Assembly (NCBI GenBank): GCA_041580375.1
Contig: JBFGDZ010000036.1
Span: 1-23,129 of the forward strand
Reading direction: 5' to 3'
DNA from: JAPUIN01 sp041580375
Lineage (GTDB): Bacteria; Acidobacteriota; Polarisedimenticolia; Gp22-AA2
Length of the DNA stretch: 23,129 nt
Under the pieces are notes generated by a model, which had not been told where the DNA came from, did not search any database, and saw nothing but the letters and a program-made list of their open reading frames with translations. A program made the position numbers and the translations under genes. Below, piece after piece: positions 15,963 through 22,182 of this stretch (position 1 is the stretch's first letter; each line of letters opens with the position of its first letter).

Positions 15963-17821
15963 CGGATGACCCCCCGCCGCCCCGGCCCGCTCACGATCGG
16001 CAGCCAGCCGCCGAATCGCCTCGTGATCGTCCAGGTGAGGCTCCGGATGGTGACCTCCGGCCCGCCGGCCAGGCGCTGATCGCTCTGGATGAAGGCGGCG
16101 TCGAAATCCAGCAGCCCGATGTGCAGGCGGATGCCGGCCTCGATCTGGTTTCCGTCGATGTCGGGCGCGAGCGCGATCCGTCGCTCGTCGAAACGATACG
16201 AGCCTCTCACGAGCACCGATCGTGAGGGGCGCCACACGGCGCCGACGCTGAAGGATCGGATCGACTGGTCGCCCGTCGAGACCTGCTCCACGTCGGACGC
16301 GGCGAGGTTCGCCTTCAGGTCGAACCGGTGCGCTCCGTATTGTACCGCCGCGGTGATCGTCTCCGTTACGACCTCCTGATTCGTGGTCAGCTCGATCGTC
16401 GCGCGGCGGTTCCAGTCGCTCCAGGCGTTGAGGTACTGCGAGTCCCACCGGTGTCCCAGGCTCACGCGGGCCCGCTGCACGTCCTCCGCGCCCAGGCCCG
16501 GAAGCGGGAGCCCCAGGCCGGGAGGCGGGATCAGGCCCGACTGCGTGACGCGCAGTCGGTTGCTCGCGAACTCCAGCTCGAACTCCTTGCGCAGCCCCTC
16601 CGCGTCTCCGTGACCGAGCGTCCCGATGACGGAGCCGCTCAGCTGGCTCTCGTCCTGGCTCGTGCCGGCCATCTCCCGCTCCACGACGCCGTAGGTGCTC
16701 TGCGCGGTGAAAGCCGAATTCCACGCGGCGCGTCTCCAGTCCCATCCCGCGATGAAACCCGCGCGGGGCGATCGGATCCGCTCGGGATCCGACGCGATCC
16801 ACGCGTAGGAGGCTGTGGGCCCGAGGTGCCACATCTCGTTCGGCCGCCATTTGTAGGAGACGGCGAGGCCGTGGCTCTCGGTGTCGGCGCGGGTGTCGGG
16901 CCGGGTCGTGCCGAACTCGTAGAAGACGTCCAGCACGTCGCGATCCCGGAGGTCGTGGGTGATCCGGCTGCGCAGCTGGTAATCGTCGATCTGCTGGCGA
17001 CCGAGGCCGAAGTTGTCGCTCTCCTGGCGCACGGCCGACCCGGTCAGGGTCCAGTGCAGGTCCGGAGAGAAATCGCCGCGCTCGTCGAGGTTCAGCCTCA
17101 GCTCGTCGTACTCGACGTCGACGGTGCCCAGATTGCGGAACCGGTGCTCGAGGCGCAGGTGATGGGAGAAGTCGGCCGTGTCCCGCGACCAGTCGTAGAA
17201 CTCGCGTTCATACTCGTGGTCTTCGGTGCCGGCTCCAAGGAAATCGACGCTGTTCCGGTCGAAACCCAGAAGGCTCCCGCCGAGGAATCCCCGGGCGGCC
17301 CGGAACCGCCCGCCGTAACTGGTGAGCGTATCGGGGGAGGCGAACACCGCGAACGGGTCGTCGGCGAGAGCGCCGCTGTAGTCATAGAGCTGGCGGTTGA
17401 AATGGAGCGATCCGCGGTAGGGGCTGCGCGGGAAGATCTCGACGTCGCCGTTCAGGCCGAGGCGATCCGTGTCGAGGCTCCCGCCGGCGTCGGTGTCGGT
17501 GAACTGAAGATCGACGCCGAGGCGGAAGCGGCTCACGGCGGGATGGGCGATGAAACCGTTCAGGCCGAGCGCCAGCCCCAGGTTCCGCTCGTCGAGCGTG
17601 CTCCCGGCCTCTCCGTCGCGGAGGGTGTCGCGGCTGCGTCCGCCCAGTCCCAGGATGGCCTCCCAGGACCACCGGCCGAATTCCTGGGCGCGGGCCGGGG
17701 ATGGCACGAGGAGAAGGATCGTCAGGGCGGCGAGGAAAGGGGCGATCGCGCGTGGAGCACCGCTGGGAACACGTCGGTGTCCGACGCGTGCGGTCAACAA
17801 ACGCTGTGCCGGACGGCGCAT
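15959..17821 (-). CDS. Outer-membrane beta-barrel (porin-like) protein
   Basis: A 620-residue protein with a long basic N-terminus, a signal peptide core (APFLAALTILLLVPSPARA, cleavage before QEF) and a body of alternating amphipathic strands separated by charged turns. Examples are RNLGLALGLNGFIAHPAV, LHFNRQLYDYSGAL, LDVFYEFGTT and VLVRGSYRFDERRIAL. About twenty or more strands are plausible, close to the size of MtrB/OmbB-type barrels, though I see no direct sequence hallmark of those. The protein has no cysteine at all. The last strand (TIRSLTWTITRRFGGWLPIV) is followed by a short basic tail. Flanked by a tetrahaem cytochrome and a coupled NHL lipoprotein, it is the best candidate for the transmembrane sheath of an electron conduit. 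The ATG at 17821 has purine-rich sequence immediately upstream. Confidence 0.87.
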   Translation of the reverse strand: MRRPAQRLLTARVGHRRVPSGAPRAIAPFLAALTILLLVPSPARAQEFGRWSWEAILGLGGRSRDTLRDGEAGSTLDERNLGLALGLNGFIAHPAVSRFRLGVDLQFTDTDAGGSLDTDRLGLNGDVEIFPRSPYRGSLHFNRQLYDYSGALADDPFAVFASPDTLTSYGGRFRAARGFLGGSLLGFDRNSVDFLGAGTEDHEYEREFYDWSRDTADFSHHLRLEHRFRNLGTVDVEYDELRLNLDERGDFSPDLHWTLTGSAVRQESDNFGLGRQQIDDYQLRSRITHDLRDRDVLDVFYEFGTTRPDTRADTESHGLAVSYKWRPNEMWHLGPTASYAWIASDPERIRSPRAGFIAGWDWRRAAWNSAFTAQSTYGVVEREMAGTSQDESQLSGSVIGTLGHGDAEGLRKEFELEFASNRLRVTQSGLIPPPGLGLPLPGLGAEDVQRARVSLGHRWDSQYLNAWSDWNRRATIELTTNQEVVTETITAAVQYGAHRFDLKANLAASDVEQVSTGDQSIRSFSVGAVWRPSRSVLVRGSYRFDERRIALAPDIDGNQIEAGIRLHIGLLDFDAAFIQSDQRLAGGPEVTIRSLTWTITRRFGGWLPIVSGPGRRGVIR

Positions 17822-17911
17822 CCCTCCCCCTGCCTGTCCGGACCCGTGTCGCGGGGCCCGGGTCCCCGTCGATCAATTGGTCTCGTGATGCTTACGGCTC
17901 GTCCGGATCAC

Positions 17912-18565
17912 CTACTTGTTGTGGCACGAGGTGCACAGGCCACTGTTGACGTTGCTGACCCTGAGGAACGGGGTGTTCGTGGGATCGTGCGGGTCGTGGC
18001 ACGAAGCGCACTGCAGGGAGCCGGTGCCGCCGAACAGGGGGATCAGGCCGCCGGCGTCGACGCTGCTCGTGGAGTTCGGCGTCACGAGTCCGCCGTCGGC
18101 CGTCGCCAGGGCGCCCGTGTAGTCGAAGTTGATCGGATGGTCGTCGGTCAGGTCGGTGCCCAGGTTGGAGTTTCCGGTGATGGCCGGAATGGCCGTCGGG
18201 GCGCCGCTGTTCGGGTCGTTGTAGAGGGACGATGGCGCCACGGTGCCGTCATGGCAGGACATGCAGAGAAACGAGGTCGGGGCCAATCCGGCCGCGACGT
18301 TGCCGATCTCAGCGGGGGTCGAATTCAGCGACGTGCTGGCATAGACGCCGTAGGTCGTCGTGAGGACCTGGAGCGTGTGGTTCCACAGAGGATCCTGCTT
18401 GCTGGCCGTGGCGGCCTGGTGGGGCGTATGGCAGTACACGCACACCTCGGGCGTGTTCCCGAGGGCCGGCAGACTCAGATCGTGTTTGCTGCCCACGACC
18501 GTCTGCGCGGTCGCGAGCCCCGCGATCCCGCTGAGGACGACGAACATGACGACGAGACGTTTCAT
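17912..18565 (-). CDS. Secreted tetrahaem c-type cytochrome, first gene of the minus-strand run
   Basis: A 217-residue protein with a clear signal peptide (MKRLVVMFVVLSGIAGLATA, cleavage before QTV) and four CxxCH motifs at C42, C101, C186 and C211 (CVYCH, CMSCH, CASCH, CTSCH). It also carries SKHDLS, VCVYCHTPH, PLWNH, SCHDGTVA, LGTDLTDDHPINF and CHDPHDP, each matched in its paralogue at 14195-14914. Histidines outside the motifs (H28, H49, H63, H143) can supply distal ligands. The ATG at 18565 has the strongest Shine-Dalgarno in the cluster (AGGAGG at 18574-18579, 8 nt spacing), and a 24-bp dyad lies just upstream, so this gene probably carries the main promoter. It ends 90 bp before the barrel gene. 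Predicted role: periplasmic or barrel-plugging electron carrier. Confidence 0.95.
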   Translation of the reverse strand: MKRLVVMFVVLSGIAGLATAQTVVGSKHDLSLPALGNTPEVCVYCHTPHQAATASKQDPLWNHTLQVLTTTYGVYASTSLNSTPAEIGNVAAGLAPTSFLCMSCHDGTVAPSSLYNDPNSGAPTAIPAITGNSNLGTDLTDDHPINFDYTGALATADGGLVTPNSTSSVDAGGLIPLFGGTGSLQCASCHDPHDPTNTPFLRVSNVNSGLCTSCHNK

Positions 18566-18916
18566 GGCCTGTTCCTCCTGTGTGGTGTCATCGCTCTCAA
18601 TGGATGCCCTAATCCATTGATATTCTTCATCGCACCGGCCTCCGATGCGTCTATGGAAAAGTTAGGTCCCGGGTGGGCGGCGATCCAGCGTCATGTCCCG
18701 GGAGATCGACGATGCGCATATGTGATCGCGAATCGAAGGATCAATTGAGTAACCAATGCTGGTGAGATCGATGCCGGAACGGGTGATCGATGCCTGGACG
18801 ATCGGGTCCCGTCGAACGGAACGGGGCATGACGGTGCGCGGCCGAGTGTTGCGCGGGTGTCGGCCGGCCGATAAGTTAAGGATCGGATCGGGACGTACGT
18901 CGAAGGGATCGATTCG
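18566..18916. promoter_or_regulatory. Divergent control region between the two cytochrome units
   Basis: This 351-bp gap separates the tetrahaem-led minus-strand run from the 21-haem gene on the plus strand and must hold both promoters. It has the lowest GC content around (especially 18597-18660). It contains a 24-bp dyad, the repeated decamer gatcgatgcc (18766-18775 and 18785-18794, start-to-start 19 bp), and an AAGGGA Shine-Dalgarno about 8 nt before 18917. I cannot assign -35/-10 boxes with confidence. Confidence 0.6.
18597..18620. promoter_or_regulatory. 9-bp perfect inverted repeat, candidate operator
   Basis: TCAATGGAT (18597-18605) and ATCCATTGA (18612-18620) are exact reverse complements separated by 6 bp (gcccta). 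The dyad is 31 bp upstream of the tetrahaem start codon and AT-rich compared with its surroundings. Size and symmetry suit a dimeric regulator; a 5' UTR hairpin is the alternative. Confidence 0.5.
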
Positions 18917-20734
18917 ATGGAGGATGGCTCCCGCACGGCGATCACATCGACCGCCGCGGCCGCCGGTGCGGCGTGGCGGATCCGGATCCTCGCTCTGTCG
19001 TGCTGCGCGCCGCTCCTCCTCTTTGCGGATCCCCGGACCGCCGACGCGCGGGCGGATCATCCGCGGCTCGTGAGTGATGCCGCGACGGCCTGCGCCACCT
19101 GTCATGGGGATCGGTTGCGGGGTCCAGCGACGGTTCACGGACCGGTCCGCGACGGATGCTCCTTCTGCCATGACGTGACGATCGCGGAGGCCGGCACGCA
19201 GATCGCCCTCCGGACGCCTGAGCCGGCGCTCTGTCTCGAGTGCCACGACGCGATGGCCGGCGCCGCCGGGGGGGCGATCGGCCATCCGCACCCTCCGGCC
19301 ACGGAGTCGTGCCTCGTCTGTCACGAAGCGCACGCGAGCGCGCATCCGGCGCTCCTGGTCGCCACGCAGGCGGAGCTGTGCGGCGCCTGCCACGATCCGG
19401 AGGAGTCGAACGCGAAGCATGGAGGCCAGATGACGCCCTCCACCGACTGCGCGCGATGCCACGATCCTCACGGATCCGGCAACGCCCGCCTGCTTCGGGG
19501 GAGCGGCCTGCACGCGCCGTTCGCCGACGGAAGCTGCGACGCGTGTCATCGCGCGCCTCTCGGGGACCGGGTGCGACTCAGGGCGCGGGGCGAGAGGCTG
19601 TGCACGGCCTGTCACGGGAATCCGGCCGCGCCGGCAGCGGACGGCGGGAGCGTCCACGCGGCCCTTCACGGCGAGGGGGGACGGGCCGGGTGTCTGCACT
19701 GTCACGACCCGCACATGAGCGACCAATCGCGTCTCCTGCTGGATGACGGCGGACGGCTCTGCGGCTCCTGTCATGCAGAGATTCTGGACGCGGCGAGGGC
19801 GCCCTCCGGGCATCCACCGGCCGGGGAGGACTGTCTCAACTGCCACCGGCCCCATGCCTCCGATCAGCCCCGCCTCCTGGCCTCGCCGCCCCACGATCTG
19901 TGCGGGGGCTGTCACGACTCCGGTGACGCGGATCTGACGAAGGCGCATCTCGGGGCCGACCTCGCGTCGCTGACCTGCACGGATTGCCATACGCCGCACG
20001 GGTCGGGTCATCCGCATCTTCTGGCGCGCCATCTGCACCCGCCGGTGCTCGAGGGATGCGAGACCTGCCATGAGGGAACGTCCGGGCGCCTGGTGGAGGG
20101 GGGGGGGCCGGCGCTGTGTCTGATGTGTCATGAAGAGATCGGTGACCGCGCCGCGAAATCCGAGATTCCTCATCCGGCCATGGACGTCGCGCGCTGCGTC
20201 GATTGCCACAATCCACACGCCTCGAATCAGGAGAGGCTCGTGAAGCAGCCCGGGGGCGGCGAGTGCCTCGCCTGCCACGATGAGAAGGGGCCGCGCGCGG
20301 GGGAATCCGCGCACGGTGCGATCACGGTGATCGGGTGCCGGGCCTGCCACGAGCCTCACGGCGGAACGCGTGCCGGACTCCTGCGGATCGCCGGTCCCGA
20401 GCTCTGCCTCTCCTGTCACGATCCCGCGCGATCGAAACCGGATGATGCGCTCGGAACCGTCAGGCTGCTTGGACGATTCGACGTCCCCGTCGAGAGTGCG
20501 CGCGCCATGGCGACGCTGCGGCTCTCGGCGGACGGACAGCGGAACCATCCCGTTCCGAATCACCGGGTGCTCGGCACGCCGAGCGAGGATGAGCTGAAGA
20601 GGAGCAGGACCACACACCGCGGCGCGATGACGTGCCTCACCTGTCACGATCCCCACAAGAGCCGATCGAGGAGCCTTCTTCTGTGGGACGCGGTCGGTCC
20701 GTCGGAGGCCTGCGTCCAATGTCATGCGAAATGA
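18917..20734 (+). CDS. 21-haem 'doubled CXXCH' c-type cytochrome
   Basis: A 605-residue exported protein with 21 CxxCH motifs, about one per 27 residues of mature chain. From about residue 110 on, modules of the form CxxCHxPHxSxxxxLL...LCxxCH recur roughly eight times, for example CLHCHDPHMSDQSRLL then LCGSCH, CLNCHRPHASDQPRLL then LCGGCH, and CRACHEPHGGTRAGLL then LCLSCH. This is the doubled-CXXCH motif architecture (TIGR01905/PF09699). A signal peptide (RIRILALSCCAPLLLFA, cleavage near ADA-RA) follows an unusually long N-terminal region; no alternative in-frame start removes it. The density predicts a closely packed haem chain suited to long-distance electron transfer. The gene diverges from the large cytochrome run and its stop lies 10 bp before the preferred start of the NHL gene. 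AAGGGA at 8 nt serves as the ribosome binding site. Confidence 0.95.
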   Translation: MEDGSRTAITSTAAAAGAAWRIRILALSCCAPLLLFADPRTADARADHPRLVSDAATACATCHGDRLRGPATVHGPVRDGCSFCHDVTIAEAGTQIALRTPEPALCLECHDAMAGAAGGAIGHPHPPATESCLVCHEAHASAHPALLVATQAELCGACHDPEESNAKHGGQMTPSTDCARCHDPHGSGNARLLRGSGLHAPFADGSCDACHRAPLGDRVRLRARGERLCTACHGNPAAPAADGGSVHAALHGEGGRAGCLHCHDPHMSDQSRLLLDDGGRLCGSCHAEILDAARAPSGHPPAGEDCLNCHRPHASDQPRLLASPPHDLCGGCHDSGDADLTKAHLGADLASLTCTDCHTPHGSGHPHLLARHLHPPVLEGCETCHEGTSGRLVEGGGPALCLMCHEEIGDRAAKSEIPHPAMDVARCVDCHNPHASNQERLVKQPGGGECLACHDEKGPRAGESAHGAITVIGCRACHEPHGGTRAGLLRIAGPELCLSCHDPARSKPDDALGTVRLLGRFDVPVESARAMATLRLSADGQRNHPVPNHRVLGTPSEDELKRSRTTHRGAMTCLTCHDPHKSRSRSLLLWDAVGPSEACVQCHAK

Positions 20735-20744
20735 GAGGTCGCCC

Positions 20745-21848
20745 GTGAGAGAAAACAAATTCGCGCGAAGGGCCGGGATTCTCTGTCTGACGCTCGCGTG
20801 CCTCGCCTCGGGCCTGAACGCGGACGCCGTGGCCGGCAGGGACAAGAAGAAGAAAGCGGCGCGCGAGGACGCCTACGCCGCGTACGTCTGGCCCCCTCCC
20901 CCTGACGAGCCCCGCATCCGGCTCGTCGACGTGATTCACGGCCGGGTGGACGTGGAGGCGGAGTCGAAATGGCGGCGCATGCTGCTGGGGGCATCCCCGT
21001 CGAGCCCGTACGACCGGCTCGAGAAGCCGTTCGCCGTGGCCATCGACGAGGAGGGTCGGCTCCTGGTGACCGACTCGGCCAGCGGGTCGCTCATCCGCTT
21101 CGATCGCGAGGGGCGGAAAATGGACGTGTTCGGCACGCAGGGACCGATCCGCCTCAAGACTCCCCTCGGCATGGGGACGGGCCCGGGAGGCATCGTCTAC
21201 GTCGCCGACGTCGGACTGAGGAAGGTCGTGGCGATCGATGCCGAGGGTGCCGTCCGGGCCGTGTACGGTAAGAAGGGAGAATTGGACAACCCGACCGATG
21301 TGGTCCTGAGTCCGGACGGCGGGCGGCTCTACGTCGCGGACTCCAGAGCCCACAGAATCGTCGTTCTCGACGCGCAGAGCGGCGCGGTCGCATTCTCATT
21401 CGGGACGAGAGGACACGAGGACGGAGAGTTCAGCTATCCCACCTCGCTCGCATTCAATCATGAAGGCGATCTGTTCGTCGTGGATCAGCTCAACGCGCGC
21501 GTCCAGGTTTTCACCGCCGACGGCGACTACCTCGATCAGCTCGGCCGTCGGGGCGTCGGGTTCGGCGATCTCGTGCGGCCGAAGGACATCGCCGTCGACG
21601 AGGCGGGTCGTATCTACGTCAGCGACAACGCGTTCAATAACATCCAGATCTTCGACGCCGACTTCTCGCTGCTGACCTTCGTGGGTGAAGGCGGCCGCGG
21701 ACCGGGGCAGTTCGCCGGGGCCTCAGGCATCGCGGCCCGGGATGGCCGGTTTGCCGTGGTCGATCAGCTGGGCCAGCGCGTCCAGCTGTTCCGCTACCTC
21801 GACTCCGGCGACGGGAAGGCGTCACCCGCGTCCTCCTCCCATCGCTGA
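20745..21848 (+). CDS. Secreted NHL-repeat beta-propeller protein, partner of the 21-haem cytochrome
   Basis: A 367-residue protein if begun at GTG 20745, which has GAGAGG about 7 nt upstream; an ATG at 20724, overlapping the cytochrome gene, would add seven residues without a visible Shine-Dalgarno. The signal peptide (ARRAGILCLTLACLASGLNA) precedes a lysine-rich stretch and the YVWPPPPDEPRIRLVDVI element shared with the NHL lipoprotein at 14958-15962. About six NHL blades follow, with cores such as LEKPFAVAIDEEGRLLVTDS, LDNPTDVVLSPDGGRLYVAD, LVRPKDIAVDEAGRIYVSDN and FAGASGIAARDGRFAVVD. No haem motifs are present. The immediate coupling to the 21-haem gene suggests a scaffold or docking role. 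Confidence 0.93.
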   Translation: MRENKFARRAGILCLTLACLASGLNADAVAGRDKKKKAAREDAYAAYVWPPPPDEPRIRLVDVIHGRVDVEAESKWRRMLLGASPSSPYDRLEKPFAVAIDEEGRLLVTDSASGSLIRFDREGRKMDVFGTQGPIRLKTPLGMGTGPGGIVYVADVGLRKVVAIDAEGAVRAVYGKKGELDNPTDVVLSPDGGRLYVADSRAHRIVVLDAQSGAVAFSFGTRGHEDGEFSYPTSLAFNHEGDLFVVDQLNARVQVFTADGDYLDQLGRRGVGFGDLVRPKDIAVDEAGRIYVSDNAFNNIQIFDADFSLLTFVGEGGRGPGQFAGASGIAARDGRFAVVDQLGQRVQLFRYLDSGDGKASPASSSHR

Positions 21849-21876
21849 CCCTCCTGCCTCCGGGAGCGGCCGGCGC

Positions 21877-21907
21877 GGGAGGCCCGGCCTGAGCCCGGCA
21901 GCCTCCC
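21877..21907 (+). terminator. GC-rich stem-loop after the NHL gene
   Basis: GGGAGGC (21877-21883) pairs with GCCTCCC (21901-21907), and inside it CCGG pairs with CCGG. It starts 28 bp after the NHL stop. No T-tract follows, so if it terminates transcription it is of the U-poor kind or Rho-assisted. Confidence 0.4.
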
Positions 21908-21942
21908 GTGTTGCGCTCCGGTCTCCTTCGACCTCCCGGCTT

Positions 21943-21957
21943 GCGAAAACTTTTCGC
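21943..21957. promoter_or_regulatory. AT-rich 15-bp palindrome
   Basis: GCGAAAA-C-TTTTCGC is a perfect dyad with 7-bp arms and a single central base. It stands out in GC-rich sequence, 225 bp upstream of the next start codon. It may be an operator; no regulator family is assigned. Confidence 0.35.
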
Positions 21958-22092
21958 CGCGATCGAGCGCCGCCCGCGCAAGGTGGATCGAGGAGGGCTC
22001 CTCCCCGCGCGCAATGGCGCTCCATGCCGCAGAAGCGTAGCCCGCAGCTCGGATCGGCAGGTGGCCTCGATCTTGCTCAGACGAACAGGAAA

Positions 22093-22171
22093 GACGTCAC
22101 CTGTCGGGACTGGCACGGCCCGTGGCCGCGCGGCCCGGCTCCCGGCGTCCTGCCGGGATTCGCGTGACGTC
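22093..22171 (+). promoter_or_regulatory. Candidate folded 5' leader before the parvulin-like gene
   Basis: GACGTCAC (22093-22100) is perfectly complementary to GTGACGTC (22164-22171). Within this loop CCCGGC/GCCGGG (22141-22146 with 22152-22157) forms a tight hairpin, and gccgcgcggc is palindromic. The closing arm ends just before GGGGGGA, the likely ribosome binding site of GTG 22183. The arrangement is like a cis-acting leader, but could be chance in GC-rich DNA. Confidence 0.3.
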
Positions 22172-22182
22172 CGGGGGGATCC

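Larger units (their letters stand above)
21849..22182. other. Intergenic leader (334 bp) rich in inverted repeats
   Basis: No gene is seen here. The stretch holds a probable terminator hairpin for the NHL gene, an AT-rich palindrome and a folded leader directly before the next start codon, each listed separately. The promoter of the downstream gene should be here, but no clear -35/-10 pair is visible. Confidence 0.55.

Noticed and set aside
15963..16850. Extended NHL lipoprotein frame of 630 residues
   Set aside because: The extension reads the barrel gene out of frame; the true start with a lipoprotein signal is at 15962.
10062..18565. Direct equivalence with the Shewanella MtrCAB conduit
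   Set aside because: There are no decahaem MtrA or MtrC-like proteins; haem numbers, propellers and barrel sequence differ, so only the general idea of a conduit carries over.
18566..18916. c-di-GMP (GEMM) riboswitch before the cytochrome genes, as in Geobacter
   Set aside because: The conserved GEMM elements are not found in this region nor before 22183.
18662..20845. 727-codon open frame on the minus strand opposite the 21-haem cytochrome gene
   Set aside because: It lacks recognisable domains and is antisense to a gene with 21 CxxCH motifs; long antisense frames are common in GC-rich DNA.
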